This document shows positions 25,324 through 35,359 of a DNA stretch of 64,000 nt, in pieces (position 1 is the stretch's first letter; every line of letters starts with the position of its first letter). Made by a program: the position numbers and the translations under genes. The DNA is taken from positions 62,001-126,000 of the forward strand of contig NZ_CANLGU010000004.1 of NCBI RefSeq assembly GCF_947490405.1, written 5' to 3'. The notes below the pieces were generated by a model. The model searched no databases. It saw nothing but the letters and a program-made list of their open reading frames with translations, and was not told the DNA's origin. The DNA comes from an uncultured Algibacter sp. GTDB lineage: Bacteria > Bacteroidota > Bacteroidia > Flavobacteriales > Flavobacteriaceae.

Positions 25324-26013
25324 TTACCCGTTTAAATAATTTTGTAGTTCTGTAATTTTTTCTGAAGTATTAAATTCTCCGCCATAATATGCGGTAACCG
25401 TCGATGAGGTATCATCTTTTATACCTCTAGAAGATACGCAAAGGTGTTTAGCATCAATAATCACAGCTACATCTTCAGTATCTAGAATTGTTTTTAATTC
25501 GTTTGCTATTTGATTTGTTAAACGTTCTTGAACTTGCGGACGTTTTGCATAATATTGTACAATTCTATTAAGTTTTGATAGACCAATGACTTTACCAGAT
25601 GATATGTAAGCTACATGGGCTTTTCCTATAATTGGCACAAAATGGTGCTCACAGTTAGAATAAAACGTAATGTTTTTTTCTACCAACATTTGCTTGTATT
25701 GATATTTATTATCAAACAAGGCTACTTTAGGTTTGTTATTTGGATTTAATCCTGAGAATATCTCATCAATATACATTTTAGCCACACGTTTTGGTGTGCC
25801 TTGTAGTGAGTCGTCAGTTAAATCTAACCCCATTACCTCCATGATTTCTTCAAATAAAATTGCAATGCGTTCTTTCTTTTCAGAATCTGTTAGCTTAAAG
25901 GCGTCTTTTCGCATTGGAGTTTCTAAACCCGTATAAAGGTGATCATCTCCAATATCTTCCAAAGAAAAGCCATTCAATTTGTGTCCGTTTGTCTTTAATT
26001 TTTCTAATTGCAT
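25324..26013 (-). CDS. folE: GTP cyclohydrolase I FolE
   Basis: FolE makes 7,8-dihydroneopterin triphosphate from GTP, the entry to folate and pterins. At 229 residues it has the family core: CEHHFVPIIGKAHVAYI (zinc Cys and the HH pair), GLSKLNRIVQYYAKRPQ, and AKHLCVSSRG (second zinc Cys). In a photolyase operon the likely purpose is folate or pterin for the antenna chromophores of the photolyases. It lies directly before paralog B. That purpose is inference from context. Confidence 0.95.
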   Translation of the reverse strand: MQLEKLKTNGHKLNGFSLEDIGDDHLYTGLETPMRKDAFKLTDSEKKERIAILFEEIMEVMGLDLTDDSLQGTPKRVAKMYIDEIFSGLNPNNKPKVALFDNKYQYKQMLVEKNITFYSNCEHHFVPIIGKAHVAYISSGKVIGLSKLNRIVQYYAKRPQVQERLTNQIANELKTILDTEDVAVIIDAKHLCVSSRGIKDDTSSTVTAYYGGEFNTSEKITELQNYLNG

Positions 26014-26061
26014 AATATTTTTTTTGTGTGCTGTCTTAAATATTTAATTAATCAAAGCACG

Positions 26062-26328
26062 TTAACGTTTTGAAATTTTGTTGTGTGTAATTTGTTTTTG
26101 TCGGCTACATTTAAAGCGGCCTTTGTCAAATGATCTCAATTTTTCATGTTTTGTAAATCGACCTTGAACACGTTTTCTCCATAATTTGAAACTACTCGGT
26201 TTCAACTCTCTTCTCATTAATTCAATAACATCTTGTTCTTTCAATCCAAATTGAAATTGAATAGCTTCAAAAGTTGTTCTATCTTCCCAAGCCATTTCTA
26301 TAACTCTATCAATGTCATATATTGTCAT
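26062..26328 (-). CDS. TIGR03643-type conserved protein
   Basis: This 88-residue protein has an acidic helix start (IYDIDRVIEMAWEDRTTF), then FQFGLKEQDVIELMRRELKPSSFKLWRKRV and a basic C-terminus rich in Lys and Arg. The sequence matches the TIGR03643 family as I recall it, which has no assigned function but is often near cryptochrome genes. The helix-turn-like FGLKEQDVIELMRRE suggests nucleic-acid binding, not shown. Its start overlaps the upstream gene's stop by four bases. Confidence 0.85.
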   Translation of the reverse strand: MTIYDIDRVIEMAWEDRTTFEAIQFQFGLKEQDVIELMRRELKPSSFKLWRKRVQGRFTKHEKLRSFDKGRFKCSRQKQITHNKISKR

Positions 26329-26753
26329 ATATTTTGAAAGTTATATTGTTCATCAAATTTTATCTTTTCATCTAACATTTTCTCAAAAAAGCGTTTGTTT
26401 TCTTTAAAAGTTTTATTGTTTTTAAAGTGAATAAATTTCCCTTGTGCATGAATGCTAGTACCATTTGTTTTGTAAATAACCAGTTGGTAATATGGAATAG
26501 CCCAAGTAAAATTTTTAAGCCCCTTGTTGATAAAAATTAAAATCCCATTTTTTCTGAGTTCAATATTAGCATAATTGATATCTGATACTATATTCGTGTA
26601 ACGATTCATATTCGGACTTACTTCACCAACAATCATTCGTTTTGATCCAATCCCTTTCATTTTTAATGATTCTAAAAGCGTAAAAGATCTACCAACCAAA
26701 TTGTATAAAAGTTGTTTGTGCTCTTTATTATGATATGTAGTATCTAGAATCAT
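26325..26753 (-). CDS. Hypothetical protein, first gene of the folE/photolyase operon
   Basis: This 142-residue cytoplasmic protein is not recognised. It has a mixed fold with strands near RMIVGEVSP, ANIELRKNGILIFINKG and ASYYQLVIYKTNG, ending in a helical EKMLDEKIKFDEQY. There is no signal. It begins about 12 bases past the expected transcription start of the inverted-repeat promoter at 26771-26813 and overlaps the TIGR03643 gene by four bases. Position suggests a light-stress role. Confidence 0.75.
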   Translation of the reverse strand: MILDTTYHNKEHKQLLYNLVGRSFTLLESLKMKGIGSKRMIVGEVSPNMNRYTNIVSDINYANIELRKNGILIFINKGLKNFTWAIPYYQLVIYKTNGTSIHAQGKFIHFKNNKTFKENKRFFEKMLDEKIKFDEQYNFQNI

Positions 26754-26775
26754 TTTACTCTTTCTTATTCCAAAT

Positions 26776-26816
26776 ATACAAAATGTTTAACATTTAAATA
26801 AAAAAGTTAAACAAAA
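26776..26816 (-). promoter_or_regulatory. Shared operator/promoter, copy 1 (TGTTTAAC-N14-GTTAAACA)
   Basis: The half-sites are 26784-26791 and 26806-26813. Two flanking 16-mers, ATACAAAATGTTTAAC (26776-26791) and AAAAAGTTAAACAAAA (26801-26816), recur unchanged at 35360-35375 and 35385-35400. On the minus strand a perfect -7 element TATATTTG (26771-26778) lies six bases from the half-site. The repeat is centred near -33, where no -33 TTG is seen. It heads the operon 26753 to 21078. Confidence 0.75.
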
Positions 26817-26884
26817 AAAGATATCAAACTATTGATAAAATTTATTTAAGTTATAAATATTTGACTTTCAGTATTTTATTGTTG

Positions 26885-28357
26885 TTAAAACCTTTTTTTA
26901 AGGGTGTGTTTCCTGAGAATTCTTTTACTTTCCTCTAGCACAGTTTTGTCATTTCTGAGTTTCCAAAGTGTATCACTTGCTTTTTTACGTGAAGTTTCTA
27001 AATCTACAATTGGTTTTGGATAGTCTTTTCCTAGTTTAAAGTTACAGAACTGTTGGTCCATTTCTGTCATTAAATAGGGTTGGTGTATAAATGGCGTGTC
27101 TAGTAATTCTAATTCTGGTACCCATTTTTTTATAAATGAAGCTTCAGGGTCGTGTTCTAAACTATTTTTTACTGGATTATAAATGCGTAGCATATTTGTA
27201 CCTGTCTCTCCTGCTTGCATTTGTAATTGTGGGAAATGTATACCAGGTTCAAAATCTAAAAACATCTGAGACAGATGTGTAGTAGCTTCTTGCCATGGTT
27301 GCCATAGGTTATGTGTAAAAAATGAAACCACTAAGGCACGCATTCTAAAATTTAAATAGCCTGTTTCGTTTAAACATCGCATACATGCATCCACTAGCGG
27401 ATATCCTGTATTTCCAGTTTCCCATGCGGTTTGATATGTTTTTGAGATACTTTTTTTTAGTCTATGGAATCCTTTGTTTACACTTGCTTCTTCCATGGTA
27501 TGTTCCATTTCAAATTTTTGAATAAAATGAGTTTGCCAGCGTAATCTAGACATAAATGCTTCTAAAGCTTTCTTGTGTTTTGAAGTTTCTTTTAAATGAT
27601 AAGCCTCATGATATACTTCTCTAACAGATAGATTTCCCCAAGCAATGTATGGTGAAATTCTACTACAACTTGTTCTTGCTAATTCTGGTTTTGAGATATT
27701 CAGCATGTAATTACCATAGCGCTCTGAAAAAAAAGATTTGAGATATTTTTTTCCAACAGAACGTCCTCCTTTTTGAAAAGCTGAGAATTTAGGAGTAGTT
27801 AAACTTGGTATGTTTAAGTTGTGCTCTATCTGGTTTATGACTTTAACTGAAACCAATTGGTTATCCTTTGGCTGAAAGGGGAGTGGCTCAATGGCATAAA
27901 ATGCATCTACTTTTTCGTTCCAGCTTTCTCTATCTTTTAAACCCCGAATAACTCCGTTATTGATATTTTCATGCCAGTTAATCAAATTGTTTTTACAAAA
28001 GCGTTTGAAGTTTTTATCGCGTTCGTAAGTCACAAGAATGCCTGTTTCTTGGTGAGAATAAATATCCGAAATACGAAAATCTGATTGTAATTGGTTTATC
28101 GCTGCAATAATATCAGATTGTACCACAAGCACTTTAGAATTATAGTGCTGAAGTTCATCGTTTAAATCTACAAGGGACTCTCTTATAAAATTCCAATGAC
28201 GTTCGCTATAATGTGAATCTTCCATCAAAAGTGGCTCGAAGCTATATAGTAACAATACTTGTTTTCCGGCTTTTAATGCATTAAAAATAGCTTCGTTATC
28301 GTGTAAACGCAAATCGCGTTTCAACCACACTACATTTACTTGAGGCTTAGTATTCAT
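26885..28357 (-). CDS. Cryptochrome/photolyase family protein, second copy
   Basis: This 490-residue flavoprotein belongs to the photolyase superfamily but not the CPD class of 21078. The N-terminus NVVWLKRDLRLHDNEAIF gives the Rossmann-like domain; the FAD half shows SCSRISPYIAWGNLSVREVY, RWQTHFIQKFEME, GNTGYPLVDACMRCLNETGYL, and QMQAGETGTNMLRIYNP. It lacks the DASH NDPR motif and iron-sulfur cysteines. Likely a photolyase or a photoreceptor; repair specificity is unknown. I take ATG 28357; the start overlaps the upstream gene's stop by 11 bases. Confidence 0.9.
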   Translation of the reverse strand: MNTKPQVNVVWLKRDLRLHDNEAIFNALKAGKQVLLLYSFEPLLMEDSHYSERHWNFIRESLVDLNDELQHYNSKVLVVQSDIIAAINQLQSDFRISDIYSHQETGILVTYERDKNFKRFCKNNLINWHENINNGVIRGLKDRESWNEKVDAFYAIEPLPFQPKDNQLVSVKVINQIEHNLNIPSLTTPKFSAFQKGGRSVGKKYLKSFFSERYGNYMLNISKPELARTSCSRISPYIAWGNLSVREVYHEAYHLKETSKHKKALEAFMSRLRWQTHFIQKFEMEHTMEEASVNKGFHRLKKSISKTYQTAWETGNTGYPLVDACMRCLNETGYLNFRMRALVVSFFTHNLWQPWQEATTHLSQMFLDFEPGIHFPQLQMQAGETGTNMLRIYNPVKNSLEHDPEASFIKKWVPELELLDTPFIHQPYLMTEMDQQFCNFKLGKDYPKPIVDLETSRKKASDTLWKLRNDKTVLEESKRILRKHTLKKRF

Positions 28358-29879
28358 CTTGATTTGCAATTATATGTTGTGCGCGTTTTTTTAATTTTTG
28401 TAGCTGACCCTGATCCATTTTATCAAGTAAGCTATACATCATACCCATTCTGAAATTATTTCCTAAATACTCGCGCTTTTCGGCAAGGAAATTCCAATAC
28501 AAACTATTAAACGGACAAGCCTCTTCTTCGGTTTTTTTACTTTTGTTGTAATGACAACTGGAACAGTAATTGCTCATTTTGTTGATGTAGGAACCTGAAG
28601 ATACATAAGGCTTAGTTGCTATTTTACCACCATCAGCAAACTGACTCATTCCTCTAGTATTAGTAAGCTGCACCCATTCTACGGCATCAATATAAATACC
28701 CAAATACCATGCATCAACTGCATCAGGATTGGTTAGCGTTAGTAGCGCATAATTCCCGGTAATCATTAGTCGTTGTATGTGGTGGGCATAACTATTATCT
28801 AACGAGTTTGTAATGGTGTGTTTTAAACAATTCATTTTGGTATTACCTGTCCAAAAGAATTCTGGTAGTTTGTTTTGATTATCCAGTGCGTTTAAACTTT
28901 TATATTCTGGCATAAATGCCCAATACATCCCTCGCATATATTCTCGCCATCCTATAATTTGGCGAATGAAACCTTCCACTTGGGATATTTCAATATGTGC
29001 TCCGTGTTTTCTGTAATAGTTCATCACGGTTTTTACAATATCTTTTGGAGAAATCAACTTTAAGTTCATGGCAAAAGATAATCGTGAATGAAACAAATAC
29101 TCCTCATCTGTATGCATTGCATCTTGATAATCACCAAAATGAATAAGCAAATGTTTACAAAAATATTTGAGTTGTTCTAAGGTCTGTATTCTAGAAATAG
29201 GGTAGGAGAATGTTTTGATTTCAAACTTGCCTATAGTTTCTATTTTGGCATTTTCAATATCTTTTACAATTTCAGATACATTATTTTTAAAAAGCTTGTA
29301 GTTTGGGATTTCTACATCACCTTTCCATTTGTTTCTGTTGCTTTTATCATAGTTCCATTTGCCGCCTTCAGGTTGGTTAGCCACCATTAAAATATCATGT
29401 TTTTTGCGCATATCTCTGTAGAAGTTTTCCATGAGATATTGCTTTTTTCCTTTGAAGAAGGTTTTTAAATCGTCTCTTTCGGTATAAAAATGTTCTGCTG
29501 TAATTGCTTTTGCTGAAATTTGAAAATTATCACAAAAGGTTTTTAATTGCTCATCTAATCGATATTCATCAGGAAGGATATACTCAAAATGTTCAATGCT
29601 ATGTTTTTCTATTAACTGCGAAAGATTTTCTGTTAGGTTTTGTGTGTTTTTGGAATCATTGATTTTGTAATAAGTAAGTTGATGGCCTTGAGATTTTAAA
29701 TCTTGATGAAACTGGCGCATTGCAGCAAAAAAACCAATTATTTTTTGGATATGGTGTTTTGCATAGTCTGTTTCTTGGCGCATTTCAAACATACAATACA
29801 AAACGTTATCGTTAGTTTGCTTAAACCACGAGTGTTTTATGTTGAGCTGATCGCCTAATATGAGTCTTAATGTTTTCAT
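28347..29879 (-). CDS. PhrB-type iron-sulfur (6-4) photolyase/cryptochrome-related protein
   Basis: This 510-residue protein belongs to the FeS-BCP group (prokaryotic 6-4 photolyases), with FAD, a lumazine antenna and a [4Fe-4S] cluster. The N-terminal domain begins LRLILGDQLNIKHSWF. Four cysteines match the family's cluster set: Cys351 (in MNCLKHT), Cys439 and Cys442 (in YCSSC) and Cys455 (in ACPFN). The FAD region includes VEGFIRQIIGWREYMRGMYW and MSQFADGG. All conserved positions are present, so it should be active. It is co-transcribed with the DASH gene. Confidence 0.93.
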   Translation of the reverse strand: MKTLRLILGDQLNIKHSWFKQTNDNVLYCMFEMRQETDYAKHHIQKIIGFFAAMRQFHQDLKSQGHQLTYYKINDSKNTQNLTENLSQLIEKHSIEHFEYILPDEYRLDEQLKTFCDNFQISAKAITAEHFYTERDDLKTFFKGKKQYLMENFYRDMRKKHDILMVANQPEGGKWNYDKSNRNKWKGDVEIPNYKLFKNNVSEIVKDIENAKIETIGKFEIKTFSYPISRIQTLEQLKYFCKHLLIHFGDYQDAMHTDEEYLFHSRLSFAMNLKLISPKDIVKTVMNYYRKHGAHIEISQVEGFIRQIIGWREYMRGMYWAFMPEYKSLNALDNQNKLPEFFWTGNTKMNCLKHTITNSLDNSYAHHIQRLMITGNYALLTLTNPDAVDAWYLGIYIDAVEWVQLTNTRGMSQFADGGKIATKPYVSSGSYINKMSNYCSSCHYNKSKKTEEEACPFNSLYWNFLAEKREYLGNNFRMGMMYSLLDKMDQGQLQKLKKRAQHIIANQDEY

Positions 29880-31190
29880 TTAAAATAGTGTAGGTTGCAA
29901 CCATAAATTTTGAAATTTATTATTGGCATCATAGCGTTTTGCTTGTAAATCCACGTTAAATTTTCTGTTTCGAGGATCGTTACCAACACCAGAAACATAC
30001 ATCCAATTGCCATAATTACTATGCACATCGAAGTCTATCAGTAGCGATTCAAAATAGGCTGCACCAATTCTCCAATCTAGTAACATGTTTTTTGAAAAAA
30101 ATGACGCCACGTTTTGCCTACCTCTATTACTCATCCATCCTGTATGTTTTAGTTCTAGTATGTTAGCGTTTACAAATGCTGATTTAGTTTCACCTTCAAT
30201 CCATTTGTTAATTAAAATTTCATCAGTTTTCCATGGATAATCTTTTTTAAGAATACCACTAATTTTGAAGATGTTATTTCCGTATTTTAATGATACGTAT
30301 TTAAAGTAATCTCTCCATATCAATTCAAAAATTAACCAATATGTCGATTGATTTTTATAATGCTCTCTTTCAAATTGTTTAATAGACCAATAGATAGTTC
30401 TTGGTGAAATACTACCGTTTGCTAACCAAGAAGAAAATTTAGAGCTATAGTTTTTACCAATTAAACCATTTCTTGTTTTCTTGTAAAACCCTAATTTTTT
30501 AGTTTGAAAGAAGTAATCATCCAAACGGTTTAAAGCCGAATTTTCTCCTCCTTTAAAAGGAAAGGCAGAATTGGGATGGGTATTGAAATCTTCAAAACCT
30601 AAACTTCTAAGTGTTGGAATTTTAGTGGTATTAGAAATTGTTTTGATAGCTTCTGGAGTTATTGAATAATCCGTTGTCCTTATTGTACTATACTTTTCAA
30701 CTTTTTTCCTGAAATTGGTGAATACCTGAGGGATTTTTTGAAAGTCCATATCAATATCTTCTGGATGAAAAAGAAATTGATTGTAGTATTCATGGAATGA
30801 TATGTTTTCAGGATTATTCTGTTTTAAAGCCACTAAAACTTCAACTTCCTCACTTGTCCATTCTTTCTGAAGATAAATAGATTTAATATTGAATTGCTCT
30901 ACAAGTCTTGGAATGGCGTGTTCTGGTTTTTTATTATAAACAAATAGCTCAATATTTAAGTTGTTAAGATTTTGTTTTAAATCGTTAACAGTTTCAATTA
31001 AAAATTTTGCTCTAAATTTTTCAGTTTTTTTGAATCCAAAATTGTTAACTTGAAAATGTCTTGGATCAAAACAATAAACTGCAATAATATGTTTGTGGTA
31101 CTTTGCGGCTTTATTTAAAACCGTGTTATCATTAACGCGTAAATCGTTTCTAAACCAAACTAAACCAATGTTACTTTTTTTCTCCTGCAT
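29880..31190 (-). CDS. DASH-type cryptochrome
   Basis: This 436-residue protein begins with [16 protein letters not shown] and ends with the DASH signature [15 protein letters not shown]. It also shows [13 protein letters not shown] and [19 protein letters not shown]. CryDASH proteins bind FAD and repair dimers in single-stranded DNA. It is followed by one base and then the iron-sulfur photolyase. Flanking bases upstream (31191-31265) hold no clear promoter, so it may be read from the SDR-like gene. Confidence 0.92.
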   Translation of the reverse strand: MQEKKSNIGLVWFRNDLRVNDNTVLNKAAKYHKHIIAVYCFDPRHFQVNNFGFKKTEKFRAKFLIETVNDLKQNLNNLNIELFVYNKKPEHAIPRLVEQFNIKSIYLQKEWTSEEVEVLVALKQNNPENISFHEYYNQFLFHPEDIDMDFQKIPQVFTNFRKKVEKYSTIRTTDYSITPEAIKTISNTTKIPTLRSLGFEDFNTHPNSAFPFKGGENSALNRLDDYFFQTKKLGFYKKTRNGLIGKNYSSKFSSWLANGSISPRTIYWSIKQFEREHYKNQSTYWLIFELIWRDYFKYVSLKYGNNIFKISGILKKDYPWKTDEILINKWIEGETKSAFVNANILELKHTGWMSNRGRQNVASFFSKNMLLDWRIGAAYFESLLIDFDVHSNYGNWMYVSGVGNDPRNRKFNVDLQAKRYDANNKFQNLWLQPTLF

Positions 31191-31265
31191 CTTTCGCTAC
31201 AATATTTAACGCTATTCCAATTGTTTTCCCATTTCTTTCTCCATGAAAAGGGTAAATTGCAAGTT

Positions 31266-32726
31266 TTACAGATTTTCTGTGGTAAGTGTGGCTTTTTGTG
31301 ACTCAACTTCAACTAATTTATTAATCATTCCAGAAAATATAAAACCATGAAAAGGTAAAACGCTGTACCAATATATGCGTCCCCATAATCCTCTGGGTCT
31401 AAATGTTGCGGTTTGTTTTAGTTTATGATCTTCAATTTTAAACTCCAACCAAGCCTCTCCAGGTAAGCGCATTTCTGCATAGAGTAAAAGTTTTTTCTTG
31501 TTTTTGTCTGCAAAAATCACACGCCAAAAATCTAGAGCATCTCCTGCATCCAATTCAGTTGGGCTAGTGCGCCCACGTCTTAAACCAATCCCTCCAAAAA
31601 GTTTGTCTATATAACCTCTAACACGCCAAAGTATAGTTCCGTAGTACCAACCATTTTTACCACCAATACTCCATATTTTTTCTATGGTTTCATTGGTGTC
31701 AACTATGTAACGTTCCTTGTAGTCTTTAAAGCATCCAAATTTTGGTACGTTCACATATTTATGTAATTGTTTTCCCAATCGTCCGCTACTTATCATGGAA
31801 TCTTTCCAGCTAGAAACAATACTATTTTGCTCAATTTTTTCGAACGCTAATGATACAGCTTCTTTATATGTTATGGGTGTTACATCTAAAATTTGATTAA
31901 TATCACTAGACTTACCAATAATTTGAACTCCCATGCTAGCCACAAGCGATGTTGCTAATTTATAAGATGTTGAAGTTACAAAATACAACCAGTATGATGA
32001 TAATTTTGGTGTCATAACAGGTACTGTTAAAATATAACGTTTCAATCCACGCACCTCAGCAAATTGTAACAACATTTCTCTGTATGTTATTGTTTCTGGA
32101 CCAAAAACATCAAAACTTTTATTGTAAACAGCTTCGTTACCAACAGCTCTGGATAAAAATGCTAAAACATCTCTAACAGCTAATGGTTGTGTTTTGGTAT
32201 TTAACCATTTTGGCGCTATCATGAAGGGGAGCTTTTCAACTAAATCCCTTATAATTTCAAATGAAGAACTTCCCGAACCTACTATAATTCCTGCTTTAAA
32301 GATAGTTAATGCATATTGCTCTGAAACTAATATACCTTCTACGTTTTTTCTTGAACGAAGATGTTTAGAAAGTTTATCTTCATTAGTGATACCACTTAAA
32401 TAGATAACCTGATTAACATCGGTGGTTTCTATATATTTTTTGAAGTTTACTGCACATCTTTCTTCTAAAGATTCAAAGTTCTTTGAAGAGTTAGACATGG
32501 AATGTATAAGGTAATAAGCTGCATCAATACTTTTAGGTATATTTTTTAGTGTTTCAGGCTTTAAAAAATCGGCCTCTATAACATACACGTTTTCATCTTC
32601 AGTGTAGCTTTTATCAGCTCTCAATCTATCTCTAACAACACAAATAACAGTATGCCCTTGATTTAATAAAAAGGGGATAAGGCGTTTGCCTATGTAGCCT
32701 GTTGCTCCTGTTACGAGAATTTTCAT
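31266..32726 (-). CDS. NAD(P)-binding SDR-like protein with DUF2867 domain
   Basis: This 486-residue protein joins an atypical extended SDR ([15 protein letters not shown] at residues 5-19, [20 protein letters not shown]) to a C-terminal DUF2867 domain (about 320-480, with [30 protein letters not shown], cited partly). DUF2867-containing oxidoreductases occur with photolyases in flavobacteria. Substrate unknown. It overlaps the flavin reductase gene by four bases (ATGA). Confidence 0.85.
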   Translation of the reverse strand: MKILVTGATGYIGKRLIPFLLNQGHTVICVVRDRLRADKSYTEDENVYVIEADFLKPETLKNIPKSIDAAYYLIHSMSNSSKNFESLEERCAVNFKKYIETTDVNQVIYLSGITNEDKLSKHLRSRKNVEGILVSEQYALTIFKAGIIVGSGSSSFEIIRDLVEKLPFMIAPKWLNTKTQPLAVRDVLAFLSRAVGNEAVYNKSFDVFGPETITYREMLLQFAEVRGLKRYILTVPVMTPKLSSYWLYFVTSTSYKLATSLVASMGVQIIGKSSDINQILDVTPITYKEAVSLAFEKIEQNSIVSSWKDSMISSGRLGKQLHKYVNVPKFGCFKDYKERYIVDTNETIEKIWSIGGKNGWYYGTILWRVRGYIDKLFGGIGLRRGRTSPTELDAGDALDFWRVIFADKNKKKLLLYAEMRLPGEAWLEFKIEDHKLKQTATFRPRGLWGRIYWYSVLPFHGFIFSGMINKLVEVESQKATLTTENL

Positions 32727-33355
32727 GATAACTCAGCTAAAGTTTTTGGTCTTTGGTATCCAAAGCGTGTTTTGCTTTCTGGTACTACATACCCATCCAA
32801 ACCGTTTATAGCTGCAACTTTGCCTTTAGGTAGGTTAATAAATCCGTCATTTTCAATAAGTTTGTTATCAACATACAATCCAATCACTTTTCCAATAACT
32901 AAAATGGTATTATTAGCTTGTATTAGGTACTCTTCAACATATTGCATTGCTAATTGAATGGGCGCATCTTTTACAAACGGAGCTGCAACTCCTGCTTTAT
33001 ATTCAGCTTTTAGGTTTGTGACTTCAAATTCTGAAATTGAACTATCATATTTTGCTGAGGTATGATGAGCATCTTCCTTAATATTATCGTGTATGTGATT
33101 GATGGTGTAAACACCAGTAGCTTTTAAATTTTCATAAGTGTTTCTAATTACGGTTGTTGGTCGCAAAAAAAAACCTAACATTGCAGGACTCGAACCAATA
33201 TGAGTTACAGAACTAAACACAGCTACATTTTCTACGCCATCTTTTGAAATGGAACCAATCAGGTTAGCAGATTTGTAACCAGAACAACTATTCATCAAAT
33301 TTATTTTATAGATGTGGTCTAAATTTTCAATATCTGATTCACTAAAATATTTCAT
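32723..33355 (-). CDS. Flavin reductase family protein
   Basis: This 210-residue protein has the FMN-binding split-barrel pattern (MNSCSGYKSANLIGSISKDG, VFSSVTHIGSSPAMLGFFL, ATGVYTINHI). It could reduce or bind flavin, perhaps supplying reduced FAD for photolyases, by inference. Its stop overlaps the SDR gene start and its start lies two bases after the AarF gene stop. It has no signal. Confidence 0.88.
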   Translation of the reverse strand: MKYFSESDIENLDHIYKINLMNSCSGYKSANLIGSISKDGVENVAVFSSVTHIGSSPAMLGFFLRPTTVIRNTYENLKATGVYTINHIHDNIKEDAHHTSAKYDSSISEFEVTNLKAEYKAGVAAPFVKDAPIQLAMQYVEEYLIQANNTILVIGKVIGLYVDNKLIENDGFINLPKGKVAAINGLDGYVVPESKTRFGYQRPKTLAELS

Positions 33356-33356
33356 T

Positions 33357-34670
33357 TTATACTAGGCTTAGATAATTGTTAATTTTGATATTTTGAGCTT
33401 TTAGATCAAACATTAAGTTGTAAAGACCAAAAAAGGTTCTGTTGATGTAAATGAAATGTTTAGATCCGCGATTGCCATTCATTTTTTTCAAGTCGGTACT
33501 TTTAGAATAGCGTTCACCCAATTCCGCAATTTTCCCAAAAAATGATTCATCTGAAAAATCAAAACGGTCTTGATGAAAGGGTTGTGTAAACAAGCTTAGC
33601 ATTTCATGAAACATTTCTGTAAAGAAAGAGATCTCTTCTTTAGAGTCATCTTCTCTTAAAATTTCAAGTTCATAGAGTTTTGAAACAAAATAATCTCTAT
33701 TAGTAATATTTTCAGGTAAGGCAAGCTCAAAATAAGGTGTATAAAATTCCTGAGGGATAGATTTCATACACCCGAAATCAAGCGCTATTAATTCTCCTTT
33801 TTTAGAAATTAGGAAATTCCCAGGATGTGGGTCTGCATGTACTTTCTTTAAGTTATGAATTTGATACATGTAAAAATCCCAAAGGGCTTGTCCTAATTTA
33901 TAAGCTTTATGTTGGTCTCTATTATGCCCTGTAAATTCCGAAAGGTGTTCACCTTCCATATAATCCATAGTGATGATACGTTCAGAAGATAAATCCTCGT
34001 AATATTTAGGAAACCTAAGGTTAGGAATGTGCGAGCAGGCATTAGCAATTTCTTTGCTCTGTTCTACTTCTAAAACATAATTGGTTTCCTCAATCAATTT
34101 ATATTCAACTTCCTTAAAATATTTATCAGAATCTTTCCCTTTGATATTAAACATGCTCATAGCTACAGGCTTAACCATAGCTAAATCTGAAGCGATACTC
34201 TCTGCAACTCCTGGATATTGGATTTTCACAGCAAGTTTTTTCCCATTCTTAAAGGCAACATGCACCTGACCGATGCTTGCAGCATTTACAGAAGTTGCAT
34301 TAAAAGTATCAAACAGTTCATTAGGGTGTTTTCCAAAATATTTTTTAAATGTTTTTATAACCAGTGGTGGCGATAATGGCGGTACAGAAAACTGTGCTAA
34401 AGAGAATTTTTCCACGTAAGCTTGTGGTAAAATACTTTTTTCCATACTTAGCATTTGTGCTACTTTAAGGGCACTTCCCTTAAGTTGTTTCAATCCGTCA
34501 TAAATATCTGTAGCATTGTTTTTGTTTAAGCGTTCTTTGGCTACCACTTCATCATTTACTAGTTTGTCGCCATAATACTTTAAATAGTTCACGCCAACTT
34601 TTGCTCCGGTAGATACTAGCTTTGTAGCTCTTTGAATTTTTGATGTAGGTATGTTATCTATAGTCTTCAT
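33357..34670 (-). CDS. ABC1/AarF-family atypical kinase
   Basis: This 437-residue protein is an ADCK/UbiB-type kinase. The KxGQ-like segment LKQLKGSALKVAQMLSME, the A-rich SIGQVHVAFKNGKKLAVKIQYPG lysine loop, and HADPHPGNFLI with LDFGCMK are all present. Members act in quinone/lipid metabolism or oxidative and light stress in plastids. It is second in the TetR-led operon. The client here is unknown. Confidence 0.9.
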   Translation of the reverse strand: MKTIDNIPTSKIQRATKLVSTGAKVGVNYLKYYGDKLVNDEVVAKERLNKNNATDIYDGLKQLKGSALKVAQMLSMEKSILPQAYVEKFSLAQFSVPPLSPPLVIKTFKKYFGKHPNELFDTFNATSVNAASIGQVHVAFKNGKKLAVKIQYPGVAESIASDLAMVKPVAMSMFNIKGKDSDKYFKEVEYKLIEETNYVLEVEQSKEIANACSHIPNLRFPKYYEDLSSERIITMDYMEGEHLSEFTGHNRDQHKAYKLGQALWDFYMYQIHNLKKVHADPHPGNFLISKKGELIALDFGCMKSIPQEFYTPYFELALPENITNRDYFVSKLYELEILREDDSKEEISFFTEMFHEMLSLFTQPFHQDRFDFSDESFFGKIAELGERYSKSTDLKKMNGNRGSKHFIYINRTFFGLYNLMFDLKAQNIKINNYLSLV

Positions 34671-34680
34671 TTTCTTTATC

Positions 34681-35337
34681 TTAATTCATGTGGAATTTTT
34701 CCTTAAATAAAAATTTTCCAAGGTCTAAAACACTTTTTACTGGGGCTATGTCTAAAACATCAAAAGTCGTATTGACTGATTTTTCGATAAAAATATCTGT
34801 CTTTTCGAAAGAAGCAGAAGTATCATCCAACCAAAACTTCATAGTTAATAGCAATTGTAACCATGCTGATTCTTTTAATGCTCTATCCTGAATTTTCTCT
34901 AGTTGTTCTTGTTTTATATCCAGCATTTGGATTCCTAGTTCACTAATGTATATGGTAAAGTGTGTTTTTAAGTTAGAAAGAATTTTTAAACCTTTTAAAT
35001 CGTTTTTATATTTATCTAAAACATGCTTTACATAACTCCTATTTGCAGTAAGATTTTCAAAAAATGTGTAATAGAAGCTCAATAATTTGTTTCTAGCGTC
35101 AAAAATTTTATAATCCTCGTTTTTATACAGAATGTTAACAGAATTTGTAAAAAAAGCTTCAAAAATGCCTTTTTCTATGGCTTCAAAAGAAGCAAAATAT
35201 TTATAGAATAAAGCTTCTTCAAACTTGTGCTGCTTAGCAAATGCAAAAACAGTTTTTGGGTTCTCATCATGCTCTAGTACATAATCCATGTACCAAGTGA
35301 TGATATCGTTTTTTGAAATGTTTTTTTTCTTTGCCAT
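34681..35337 (-). CDS. TetR-family transcriptional regulator
   Basis: This 218-residue protein starts MAKKKNISKNDIITWYMDY and has a predicted helix-turn-helix (FAFAKQHKFEEALFYKYFASFEAIEKGIF, cited partly) followed by an all-helical ligand-binding region. It heads the operon to 26885. The palindromic operator at 35369-35396 lies directly upstream and is repeated before the second operon. I infer it regulates both operons; sequence does not fix whether as repressor or activator. Confidence 0.8.
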   Translation of the reverse strand: MAKKKNISKNDIITWYMDYVLEHDENPKTVFAFAKQHKFEEALFYKYFASFEAIEKGIFEAFFTNSVNILYKNEDYKIFDARNKLLSFYYTFFENLTANRSYVKHVLDKYKNDLKGLKILSNLKTHFTIYISELGIQMLDIKQEQLEKIQDRALKESAWLQLLLTMKFWLDDTSASFEKTDIFIEKSVNTTFDVLDIAPVKSVLDLGKFLFKEKFHMN

Positions 35338-35359
35338 AATTGATTTATTTATGGTAAAG

